From positions 512,279-523,880 of the forward strand of contig MU069480.1 of assembly GCA_002284615.2 (NCBI GenBank): a stretch of DNA of 11,602 bases. The letters are read 5' to 3'. Origin of the DNA: Dunaliella salina. Taxonomy: Eukaryota > Chlorophyta > Chlorophyceae > Chlamydomonadales > Dunaliellaceae. Of the stretch, positions 1 through 7,532 are shown one piece after another. The notes beneath the pieces are model-generated. The model was not told where the DNA came from. It saw only the letters and a list, made by a program, of their open reading frames with translations, and did not search any database. Position 1 is the stretch's first letter. Each line of letters begins with the position of its first letter. Position numbers and translations under genes: made by a program.

Positions 1-1
1 A

Positions 2-646
2 TCCCTCATTAGCATGGATGGCTGCAATCATGACAGACTTCTGGATCAAGGCATACAAGTCCCTGAAAACACCTCTCGAGCTATTCCAGATTGGGTTTTC
101 CCAAATGACATTGCCTCACCTGCTCGGCACCAAAGCCGCCCTGATGCTCTTTTTGTGCGCCCCATCCCAGACAGACAAGCCCACCTTGATCCTACCAAGA
201 TCCCCCCAAATGATAGAGATATTCACCTTGTCGAACTTCAATTCTGCCCTGACACAAATCCCTTCATCACTCTGGAACGTGCACGGACTCAACATTCCCA
301 CACCATAACTAGACTTAAAACACGCAGCTTAAGAAACCCAAACAGGAACAACAAAGTGACTTTGCATACCATCTTAATTGGTGTGGGTGGCACAATTTAC
401 AATGAGCTAACAATTTAACCTCTCATAAATCTGGGTCTAACCAAACAGAAAGACAAATCACTAGCATCCAAGCTCAGGGACCATGCCATCCAAAGATTAT
501 CCACCATCATTAACAATAGACATGCACTTTGCTTTTAGAGGGCATCTGGGAGGGGGTTTGCTGGGCGCGCGGCGGCGGCTGAGGATGGAAGAAGGAGAGT
601 CCGAGCGCTCAGGGGCATGGCTAGCAATCCTCCAGATCCCCATTAG
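2..646 (+). pseudogene. Non-LTR retrotransposon C-terminus, copy A (RLE-like endonuclease region), decayed
   Basis: One frame runs from the left edge to a TAG at 644-646, broken by TAA at 416-418 and TAG at 536-538. It is homologous by eye to the minus-strand copy at 3202-1963: shared stretches include D-G...D-R-L, Q-V-P-E, SRPDAL, HLVE, VTLHTIL and the terminal ASNPPDPH before the stop. The PD pair is at 140-145. The E of the E-x-K-like position is at 233-235, but the expected Lys is Gln (239-241). Zinc finger and RT would lie upstream, outside the window. From family knowledge, RLE-type non-LTR elements carry finger, R-H-N/D and PD motifs after the RT; assignment to that group is my inference. 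In a live element this domain would nick the chromosomal target to prime reverse transcription. The stops and the K-to-Q change indicate a dead copy. The first ATG (14) is not a true start, since the frame is open to the window edge. Confidence 0.72.
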
Positions 647-794
647 TTCTGTCTCTTGCTCTCTCCTAGGCTAGTCTTGTCTAGTTTAGGTGGAGGGCCT
701 CCTGGTGAGGCCTCTAACTTTTGTTAGGGGTTCTTCCCTTAATGCACGCGGCCTTTGGCTCGCTTAGACTCTTCTTTTCTTTTTTCTTTTGTAG
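647..794 (+). other. Probable 3' untranslated end of retrotransposon copy A
   Basis: This follows directly on the stop of copy A and ends in a pyrimidine-only tract (771-790) followed by GTAG. There is no A-run. The equivalent end of copy B also finishes in a pyrimidine tract followed by CAG, so the tract may be the element's 3' tail. The exact end is not defined, because no target-site duplication could be found with the 5' side off the window. Confidence 0.4.
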
Positions 795-1179
795 ACCTAG
801 GTAGGCAAGTAAGGAGTCATCTGAGAAGAAAGATGCAGTCATGAGAGGGGGGGACCATAGAAGAGAGGAGCGTACTTATGACGGAGAGAGCAAGTTACAA
901 ATTCACTGTGGATTTGTCAATAGCGTAGATAATGTAGGAGTTCCAATTGCTCTTGATTGTGGTGACAGGATGATTGTTGCTTGCAAAACTTGCTGCGACT
1001 ACTGGCAGGCAAGTATTGTAGTTACGGGGTAGCACTGGTGTTCACGTTGCTGCTTTTGCTGAAGTGGACGTTGCAGTGTTGGGTATTTCAGCTTGCAAGC
1101 AAGCAAAAATTGCAAGTGCTGCTTGCATAATGGGCAGCTCACGCAGCTCACTTGGAAGGACTAGCTGGAAAAGAACTTA
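795..1179. other. No supported gene; one short open frame of unknown meaning
   Basis: A 63-codon open frame at 841-1032 (+) contains three cysteines in its last third (C-x-G-D..., then K-T-C-C-D-Y-W). I recognise no family in it. It is short enough to occur by chance, and neither a promoter nor a splice context supports it. The rest of the stretch shows only GCTTGCAAGCAAGC-like short repeats near 1090-1125. Confidence 0.3.
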
Positions 1180-1322
1180 ATGAATGCAGCCAGACCTGGC
1201 GCATATTATGCGTGCCTTCCTGGTGGAGGGAACACACAGTGCCTGGCCCCTAGGTGTCTTCTTTTCCAGTTGATACAGCGTGCATATTTTACTGCCTTTT
1301 TTGTGTTTTGTCCCCTTGATTT
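1180..1322 (+). repeat. Dispersed repeat u1: fragment of non-LTR 3' end
   Basis: This segment matches the 3' flank of copy B (1962-1830, minus) over more than 70 bp. Shared blocks are ACACAGTGCCT, the CCTAGG that follows, CTTTTCC and GTTGAT-like, in the same order and spacing. It also shares GCAGCCAGACCTGGCGCAT with the minus strand of the copy near 9066-9092. It is diverged, carries no coding sequence, and ends in a T-rich tract (1295-1325). It is in sense orientation on the plus strand. Confidence 0.6.
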
Positions 1323-1539
1323 TACTTGCTAATGTTGAATGACATGATGCAGCCAACATCATCTAGATGACACCAAGGAGGACAAATTGAGACCTGCACA
1401 AGACAGGAGTGTTAGTTGAGCCTGGATTCCTCCTTTGTTGCACAAAAAATCATAGTAATAACAATATCAAGTTTGTATGACACCCCAGACAAATTTAAAT
1501 TTAAAAACCTTTGCTGAACTTGAGAAACCCAATTAGAAC
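1323..1539. other. No supported feature
   Basis: Mixed A/T-rich sequence. I see no coding potential, RNA gene or repeat relation here beyond the flanking dispersed repeats. Confidence 0.4.
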
Positions 1540-1636
1540 AAATGGAAAAGAAAAAGAATGTGCAGGTAGAGGGAGGTCTCCTTACATCAACTGAGGAAAA
1601 GGAGACACATTGGATCAAGCGAGACGCAAGTCCCCT
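1540..1636 (-). repeat. Dispersed repeat u2: fragment of non-LTR 3' end
   Basis: Read on the minus strand it carries TGTCTCCTTTTCC, then CAGTTGATGTA, then a CCTGC block and a pyrimidine tract (CATTCTTTTTCTTTTCC). This is the same order as in u1 and in the 3' flank of copy B. The copy is short and diverged. Confidence 0.5.
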
Positions 1637-1829
1637 TCGCAACAAAGCTTAAGAGCAGACAGGCTGGCGGGTAGTATTTAGCTCCTGGATCTAGAGCCAG
1701 GCCAATTTAAGGTCAAGCCATTGACAAGGGAGAACCAAGCTTTGGATCAGATAGGCTGTCAGCCGTTAATCCAAGCGTGCACCTTGCTCTCTCGTGAGCA
1801 GCCCTTACTCTTGTACTCCTCCCCAGAAA
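1637..1829. other. No supported feature
   Basis: No gene or repeat recognised. A small inverted repeat, CCTGG...CCAGG, lies near 1683-1702 and is too short to interpret. Confidence 0.4.
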
Positions 1830-1962
1830 CCTGAAAGAAAAAAAAAAAGAAAGGAAACTACGCAGGCAGTGAAAACACTCCCCACATCAATCATGGAAAA
1901 GGGGATACCTAGGGCCGAGGCACTGTGTATCCTCTTCACCAAGAGAAAGCAGAAGAAAGAAG
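1830..1962 (-). repeat. 3' untranslated end of retrotransposon copy B (repeat u3)
   Basis: This lies immediately downstream, on the minus strand, of the stop codon of copy B. That position identifies the dispersed u1-u5 repeats as pieces of this element's 3' end. It ends with a long pyrimidine tract (minus strand of about 1833-1855) followed by CAG. The segments at 1180, 1540, 3285 and 8985 share its block order. Confidence 0.6.
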
Positions 1963-3202
1963 TCAGTGGGGATCAGGTGGGTTACTAGCAGTATCCCGTG
2001 CCTGACCTCGTTGAGAGTTGAAAAAGGTTCTCTCAAGAGCGCATCTGGTGCTGGCAAGTTTGTAAGCATACAGGACAGAATGAGCATGAAGCTTCCGGAC
2101 AAGCTGGGTGGCCTTGAAAGTGTCAAGACCAGGCTCCTTAAGAGGCTCCAATGTGTGAGGGGTGTAGATGACTCCTTCCACACCTAGCAGGATAGTATGG
2201 AGGGTGACTTGAGCGGAAGCCCTAGAAAGATGAAGGCAAAGGTTGCGGTGCTGCTGCTTGGAGGCCTCAAGCTGGCTGTGAGGCTGGGTATCCTCACAGT
2301 ATTTGACTTCTACAAGGTGGATGTGTCACTAATCTGGGTGGAGCTGACTGGGGTCACGAGCCTTGAATGTGGGTGGAGTGGCTGTGGCTGGTGCTGAGTC
2401 CTCCCTAGGGGAACAGGCCTGTTCCCCCCGCGCCCCCCTGCACTTCTCAATTCATGACGAGGATTTGGCCTTGGCGCTCTTTCCAGAGGAACTACTAATA
2501 GAGCATCAGGCCGGCTGGAAGTGAGCCTATCCTTATCAGGGAAGCGGCATGGGAAAATGTATTTAGGGAGGGTCCTGTTAGTAGCATGTTCTGGGACCTG
2601 TAGGTCTTGCAAGGCAAGACGGTCTGCTGTACCAATATCCATGGAGGCAATGCCTGCCCCAGGAGGGCCTTTGCTGATAGCTTTTAGGAGGACTCTGCTG
2701 GCAATATTATGTCGCTCGTTGTCATATCAGACATGGTCGAATTTTTGCACTCTGATAAGATGTGAAGGGCACTGTCAAGTTACCCACAGAGGGGGCATTG
2801 TAGGCTGGTGGAAGTTTTGAAATGCACCCCGTGTTTTTGATTGTGCGGTATCTAAAAATGTTTTGCCTCATTTTAAAAGAGAGTGACATGGTCCAGAAGG
2901 CATTGCTGATATTCGTGTGGATGTTGGGGAGTAAACTTTGGTAGAAGGAGTAGTACCCTGGTGTTGGCCTTTCCAAGTCTGCGTTTTGAGTGCATGTGTT
3001 TCTGTAAAGCATCATGGAGATTGGAGAAGTGTTTAAGCTTTACGGCAGGTAACCCGGCAGGTAACCCGGCAGGTACCCCGTTGTTTGGATTGCTGAATTG
3101 AATGGAACAGTTGGCGCTTGCAATTATGGTCAGGGTCTTAACACCATGGCAGTGGAGTGAAGTTGCAAGTTTGTGTGCTTTTCTTTGGTAAGTTGAGCTC
3201 AC
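1963..3202 (-). pseudogene. Non-LTR retrotransposon C-terminus, copy B (zinc finger plus RLE-like endonuclease), frameshifted
   Basis: Homology to copy A is spread over several minus-strand frames, so the copy has at least four frameshifts plus stops. In order: a pre-finger region (3202 to about 2825, changing frame near 2960); the finger CPLCG with its first Cys at 2797-2795, His at 2764-2762 and last Cys at 2749-2747, interrupted by TAA at 2782-2780; E-RHN at about 2717-2706; SRPDAL with PD at 2510-2505; then HLVEVKYCEDT with Glu at 2310-2308 and Lys at 2304-2302. The last segment is open from about 2327 to the stop at 1965-1963 (about 121 codons) and ends ASNPPDPH, as copy A does. The set C-C-H-C, RHN, PD, E-x-K fits an RLE-type endonuclease module; the exact clade is not established. 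No RT domain is visible upstream on this strand: the sequence runs instead into other repeats (3285-3550), so the copy is probably 5'-truncated. Confidence 0.72.
3043..3078. repeat. 12-bp tandem repeat, 3 units, inside copy B
   Basis: Three units of CGGCAGGTAACC lie at 3043-3054, 3055-3066 and 3067-3078; the third has one mismatch (CGGCAGGTACCC). The unit is a multiple of three, so on the coding (minus) strand it adds PAGL-like residues without shifting the frame. Confidence 0.9.
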
Positions 3203-3284
3203 AGCGGGGTCAGGTGGTTATGTTTATTTGGATGTCAGCAACTCCTGTTAGGGTCGGCACTCTCATTTCCAATTATCCTAAAGT

Positions 3285-3402
3285 GAGGAAGAGGAAAAAC
3301 TACGTAGGCGGAGGAAACTCTCCCTACAACAATAAAGGAAAGGGATTCGGAGACACTCTGGCCCAAAAAGCCGTGAGTCTCCTTGACCAGAAGGTAAGAG
3401 GG
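3285..3402 (-). repeat. Dispersed repeat u4: fragment of non-LTR 3' end
   Basis: The plus strand ACTACGTAGGCGGAGGAAACTC...ACAA...GGAAAGGGATTC parallels ACTACGCAGGCAGTGAAAACAC...CATCAA...GGAAAAGGGGATAC in the 3' flank of copy B (from 1858). The later block, CTTGACCAGAAGGTAAG, parallels CTTCACCAAGAGAAAGC. On the minus strand it ends in a C/T-rich tract followed by TTAG (near 3270-3296). It lies just upstream of copy B on that copy's strand, so two truncated insertions appear to be stacked head to tail. Confidence 0.5.
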
Positions 3403-3424
3403 AATGTATTGTGGGATTGGTGAA

Positions 3425-3550
3425 TTTTCAGCAGCATGCAGCTCCAACACACAAAGTTCATGATGAGTACTTCTGTACTCAATAGCGTCTGCTTGATTTG
3501 AGTTTGTGCGTAATTTGCATAAAGCTTTTGTGCAAGTTTGGTACATCTTC
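3425..3550 (-). repeat. Diverged dispersed repeat, family 3, copy 1
   Basis: It starts CAGCAGCATGCAGCTCCA. It aligns with the reverse complement of 8700-8832 and, more loosely, with 8378-8512: shared blocks are CAGCTCCA, ATGA[TC]GAGT, GAGT.TGTG, and GTGCAAGTTTGGTA. Translated on the minus strand, the copies give similar peptides (LELHAA or VLELHAA near the end), so it may be an old coding fragment. The parent family is not recognised. Strand is assigned by that peptide similarity. Confidence 0.45.
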
Positions 3551-3810
3551 GGTCAATCCCTGGTTTTTCCCTATAATAAAGTGAGGTTTGGCCTTGTTCA
3601 AGTGCATACACGTTTCTGCATTGTCAATCAGAGTACTACTTTCCTAATGAAAGTTGCAAAGGGGGGCGACGGAGGCCTGAAATTGGGCTATTTTTCAAAT
3701 GTTCCCAAAGCAAGTTGCCCCTGACTTGCAGGATTGAAACCCAAATGTAGGACCCAAATGTAGCTATCCAACTCACCTAAGCTCGAATCCAAGTTAGGGA
3801 CATCCTACTT
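3551..3810. other. No supported feature
   Basis: No gene recognised. A direct AGGACCCAAATGTAG-like duplication (CCCAAATGTAGgaCCCAAATGTAG, 3740-3763) is the only local structure. Confidence 0.4.
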
Positions 3811-4166
3811 GGAGGCCCTCTAGAGGCCCTGTAGAGGCCCCCCCTCTAGAGGCCCTGTAGAGGCCCCACTCTACACCCCCTCTACACCCCCTCTACACCC
3901 CCTCTACTCCCCCTCTACACCCCCTCTAGACCTTCTCTACAGGTGTCTCTACAGGTACAGAGGTGTAGATTCCCCTCTAGACCTTCTCTAGAGGGGGATC
4001 TGCACCCCCTCTAGAGGCCCCTCTACACCCCCTCTACACCCCCTCTACACCCCCTCCTCTACACGTGTAGAGGGGGGTGCACCCCCCTTAGAGGCCCCCT
4101 CTCTAAAGGCCCTGCAGAGCTCCCCCCCCTCTAGAGGCCCCCTCTAGAGGCCCTCTAGAGGCCCGC
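3811..4166. repeat. CCCCTCTA[GC]A minisatellite
   Basis: About 355 bp of imperfect tandem units of 9-12 bp, mixing CCCCTCTAGAGG, CCCTGTAGAGG and CCCCTCTACAC. The centre is made of almost pure ACCCCCTCT units. CTCTAGAG palindromes recur within it. The array has a strong strand bias (C-rich plus strand) and stops a few bases before the open frame of the neighbouring retrotransposon. Confidence 0.9.
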
Positions 4167-4172
4167 CATGAC

Positions 4173-6101
4173 TTGGCTTGGGAGGCGCAAAGGGAACTTT
4201 TGCGGGCCACGAGGCCTCACCTCCTCAATGATAACGAGCATCAGCACCAGATAGAGAGGGAGGAAGATGTTGAGGCGGATCTTAGCCTCTGGCTCCGAGC
4301 TGAAGAGCTTACCCTCCAACAATCCCACGCTCAAGAAGTGAGGGTCCTCAGTCAAAGGCAGCAGCAAGAGCGTCGCCAGCACGCAGCCCATCTCCCCGCC
4401 CACCATGCAGTTTCCCAGCGGCAGCTCCCCCAATCCTACTCCCCCTTGTGGGAGTCTCTGCTTACCACCTTGGCAACCAAATGCGACAAGTTAGCCCGAG
4501 TTTTCCTCTCCACCTTAGGCCGGGCCTTTGGGGTGTCGGGCTATGCTCTGAGCAAGCTTTTCTTTTTTGCAGAGTTTGGGGAGATTCCCTCCCATATTTC
4601 CCGTTCCCTCCAAGCCCTCATCACTGGGACAGTTGATGGCAGGAGGCAAGGGCGGGTGGTGGGCATTCCTTCCAGCCTCCTTGTGGGCTCTCCTTGGGAG
4701 GGGGGCATGGGGCTCATCCCCTGGGCTCAACATGTGTCAGCCAGGCACGCTGTGTGGGCCCAGCAGCTGACACTCCATCTCACTCATATAAACTCCCGCA
4801 CCCCCCCCTCGGGCCATAGCAGCAGCTGCCATCCTTCGTGCTAGCAGCCCCATTCACCCTTCGCTCCAGCTCCTTCCCTCCAGCCCCAGCCCCCAGCCCC
4901 TCCCCGGCCCCATTGAGCGAGTGCTTTTGGCCTTGCTTAGCCTCGGTCCTCTTGCTCCCCACTGCCCCCTCTCCCCTCCCCACCCTCCACATTTCCAACA
5001 CCTCTTGCAGCTTGCAAGCTCAATTTAGCATGCGTAGCAGTCACAGGAGCGATTCCAAGCTGTTCAAGCCATCCTGCATGACTAGATCCAGCGATGCAGT
5101 CAAAACCAGTTCCACAGTGACGCACCGCACACAGAGGTCACCGCCTCTCTCCATCCTTGCTGATACAACTTGGGTGGCTTGTCCCCTCAGGCCCCCGCCC
5201 CGGGCATGAGCAGGTGCAACATGGGCCACTTCAATGGCCCCAACACGAGCCTTGGCAAGAGCAGCAAGAGGAGGAGCGTTACCACGCTCTGCATGAACAG
5301 CAGCGGGGAGGGCTAGAGGGGCACAGGCGCGGCCAGGGGCCTCTCCAATGGCACACTACGCAATGCCACCTCAGCCTCTCTTCTAGAGGCTTCACAGTCC
5401 GGCAAGTTACGGCTCTCCAGCTCTCCTCAGAGCAAGCAGCCAGGCAAGCAGGCTGGCTCCAATACGCTTGCTCTGCGGTCTCTCTTGCTTCACCCTCCCT
5501 TCCTGCGCCCGACCCGTCTCCCCAAGCTAACCACCTCGTCCAAGACCTCCCTGGGAGGATCAATGAGGTGTGGAGGCTCCGTTGGGATAATAAGTGGAAG
5601 GAGATCTGGTGGTGGTTGCTCTTACATGGGGTCCCAGGTGCAGGGGGCCATGGTATTGCCTGGGCCAGAGGTTCGGCATGTGCTTGTGGGTGGCGGGCTG
5701 CAGATGCAGCCGGCTGTGAAATGCGTGCCCTTCAGCAGAGAGAGCATGTCTTTTGGACATGTCCCCGTGCCCAAGCAGTAGTGGATGTCCTGTTTAAGAA
5801 CCTGCCTCCTGGCACTCCCGTGCTCCCCAAGCATATGTGGTCGCTTGTGCCTCCTAGCCCTAACATGGACGAGCGCGTGTGGTGGGTGGTTTGTCTGTGC
5901 TCTTTGAACTCTGTGCGGAAGCTTCGGTATGACCTTTCACAGGACCTTAAGGAGCAAGCTCAAGTCTTCTTGTTTGAGGGTTTGAAAGGCTTTGTAGCTT
6001 GCCAAGAGGAGCAGCTCCCCTTGGCCAACGCTCTCCGCCAGCGCCATCCTTTCATTGCTTCTGACCAGGACTCGAACTTGGTCTTGAGTCTCGCGTCCTA
6101 G
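4173..6101 (+). pseudogene. Non-LTR retrotransposon: RT C-terminal region and zf-RVT-like finger, frameshifted
   Basis: The first part (4173 to about 4800) is Q/E-rich and then carries GRAFGVSGYALSKL...FFAEF...GGMGLIPWAQHVSARHAVWA. This resembles the region after the RT fingers/palm in non-LTR elements of green algae and plants. At a C8 run (4801-4808) the homologous frame moves by one and continues to a stop near 5026 (PSLQLL...ALLSLGPLAP, hydrophobic and Leu/Pro-rich). The frame is unclear at 5028-5120. The original frame returns to the stop at 6099-6101: GFTVRQVTALQL (about 5388), VWRLRWDNKWKEIWW (about 5568-5612), CACG at 5679-5690, then HVFWTCP with His at 5745-5747 and Cys at 5760-5762, then a Trp-rich tail. 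CxC...HxxxxC is the pattern of zf-RVT. The catalytic YxDD region is absent, so the copy is 5'-truncated, ending near the minisatellite. It is a different family from copies A and B: finger spacing and motifs differ and there is no PD...ExK. Confidence 0.7.
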
Positions 6102-6295
6102 GGCAGTGGTCTGTATCTCTGTTTTTTCCTGCTTTGGTGTGTAGGTGTGTGCGTGTCTAGTGCGCGCCCCTCCTTCTCTCTCTCCCTTTGGACTTGCGCC
6201 TGCCGCTCGTTCTCTTTGTTTAGGAGCTTCTCTTCCTCTAGCAGAGGCCCTCTAGGGACATCGCCATGTCCTTGGGCACATGTAACCAAAAAAAA
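6102..6295 (+). other. Probable 3' UTR and A-run end of the zf-RVT element
   Basis: This is T/C-rich sequence following the stop of the RT pseudogene. It ends with TGTAA (6281-6285), CC, then A8 (6288-6295). TGTAA is the usual green-algal polyadenylation signal, although it normally lies about 10-20 nt before the cleavage site rather than 2 nt. The A-run would be the reverse-transcribed tail. No target-site duplication could be confirmed, because the 5' end is lost. Confidence 0.45.
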
Positions 6296-6454
6296 GACGG
6301 ATGTCAATTTTTGTAGGGCATGGCAGTTCAGTAGCTAGTGATTTAGCTTTTTGCTTGGTAAGGCCTAGATTCATAAAAGGTTTACTGTGCATTCATTGTT
6401 ATACAATAGTGCCAGCCATACCAACACGAGAGGGAAGTTAATGCGGACCTGGCA

Positions 6455-6865
6455 TGTCACACCAAATTAGTGGCATTGCTGAATCATGGTTCAAACAAGT
6501 GTGTGTTGTGTGACCTGTATTTAAATGGGGTTGTTTTATTGGGTTCTCTCTCTTATTTAATCTTCTGTACCACCTTTTCCTTGAGGTTTGGCTCCGTTTC
6601 TGTTATCCCTGGCCTTGTGCCAGGGGTGCCCTGTCCCTGATGTAACGCTAACATGGTGAAGCTGGTCCACACCTGCTGTGTCTGCCCCAAGAATTCTCTG
6701 TGTGCTGCAGCCAAGCCAGCACTCTGCAGCTACCCCAAGAACAGCTAAGCAGCAGCATGAAGAGCAAGCAGAGTAGCAGTCCACTCGCACCCCAAGCCCT
6801 CAGCTCGAGTGAACCTGTCCCTTGTCGGATGGCTTTTGCCGACTCCGGACGATAAAAACCATTCA
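6455..6865 (+). mobile_element. LTR-like direct repeat, left copy (5' LTR or solo LTR)
   Basis: About 411 bp that begins TGTCACACCAAATTAG, ends ACCATTCA, and recurs at 7903-8310 with only a handful of substitutions and short indels. The TG...CA termini and length suit a long terminal repeat. Inside is a perfect 7-bp hairpin, CCCTGGC-cttgt-GCCAGGG (6607-6625), present in both copies. The sequence right after it (6866) starts TGGCGCC, as expected of a tRNA primer-binding site next to a 5' LTR. As a solo LTR it would have an imperfect 5-bp flank (TGGCA versus TGGCG). Apparent open frames inside it, the same in both copies, have no protein-like features I recognise. Confidence 0.6.
6607..6625. 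other. Conserved hairpin in left LTR
   Basis: A perfect 7-bp stem (CCCTGGC/GCCAGGG) with a 5-base loop. It is identical in the right copy at 8054-8072. No run of T follows at terminator distance, so I do not call it a terminator. Confidence 0.55.
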
Positions 6866-6885
6866 TGGCGCCACCACCACGGGGA
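6866..6885 (+). promoter_or_regulatory. Candidate primer-binding site (PBS)
   Basis: TGGCGCCACCACCACGGGGA starts right after the CATTCA end of the left LTR-like repeat. A PBS is expected there and begins TGG (complement of tRNA CCA). TGGCGCC also begins known PBS sequences. The remaining bases were not matched to a tRNA, so this rests on position and the first seven bases. Confidence 0.35.
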
Positions 6886-7414
6886 ACGTACTCGAGAATC
6901 GTCTGTGGCACAGGCGCATTCTGCGCAGCGGGGGACTCAGCCAGCGGGGTTACATCAGCGGATAGGCGCATGTCGGCCCGTTTCCTTAGAGGCCATCGGA
7001 CTTGGATATGTGTCTCAACACGGACTTTGTCCATCAATGAAAGGTCAGAAGGCTGGGGGGATGCTTGCCTGCTCTGTATGCCTGGTGGGTGACAGCAGCA
7101 CTGGATGCAGGGGGGAAGCTACTTCCATGCAAGCATGCATGAGCACCACAGCCAGGAGCATTTGTGATTGTATGTGTGGAGAATGTGGAGCCTTTGAAGG
7201 CATAATTTGTGAGCTGTGGTCAGATATATTGCCCTGAGATGCAAACAGGTTGTGCGCATGACTGAAGCCATTTTATGTTGAGTACCTGTGTTTAGCTTGC
7301 CACCCATCAACCATGCTATGGACTGATCACCCAAGCCACGCTGATAGGGATTGAATGATGTGATGCAATTCTGCTTTGCACATTTCTGGCACAAGCATCT
7401 GTCCATCATGGGAA

Positions 7415-7532
7415 GAGAACAGAGCATGAGCATGAGAACAGAGCATAAGAAGCATGAGAATAGAACAGAGCATGAGCATGAGAATAGAACAGAGCATAAG
7501 ATCATGAGAACAGAGCATAAGGAGCATGAGAG
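7415..7532. repeat. GAACAGAGCAT minisatellite
   Basis: ACAGAGCAT occurs five times, starting at 7419, 7438, 7465, 7489 and 7510 (spacings 19, 27, 24 and 21). The spacers are built from GAGCATGAGAA and ATAAGAAGCATGAG. It is purine-rich on the plus strand. Irregular spacing that is not a multiple of three argues against a protein repeat. Confidence 0.85.

Noticed and set aside
1794..1988. Plus-strand 64-codon frame, K/E-rich
   Set aside because: It is the complement of the 3' end of copy B, and the family similarity runs on the minus strand.
3811..4166. CRISPR-like array
   Set aside because: Units are 9-12 bp with no unique spacers, so it is a minisatellite.
4780..5229. Several GC-rich frames on both strands
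   Set aside because: They are shadows of the C-rich part of the RT pseudogene. Only the frame that continues the retrotransposon similarity was kept.
6488..6496. GGTTCAAAC, resembling a Pol III B box, which would make the 410-bp repeat a SINE
   Set aside because: There is no convincing A box at the right distance, no A-rich or T-run 3' end, and the TG...CA ends fit an LTR better.
6557..6790. Open frame on the minus strand repeated at 8237-8001
   Set aside because: It occurs in both LTR-like copies simply because the DNA is duplicated. One copy contains the N and neither shows a domain.
6648..7037. 129-codon minus-strand frame crossing the left LTR and the start of the internal region
   Set aside because: Half of it is LTR complement. 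The rest has no recognised motif, and the candidate PBS suggests the opposite sense strand.
7119..7527. Minus-strand frames with MLCSVLF-type repeats
   Set aside because: They are the complement of the GAACAGAGCAT minisatellite. Two frames give similar peptides and the spacing is irregular.
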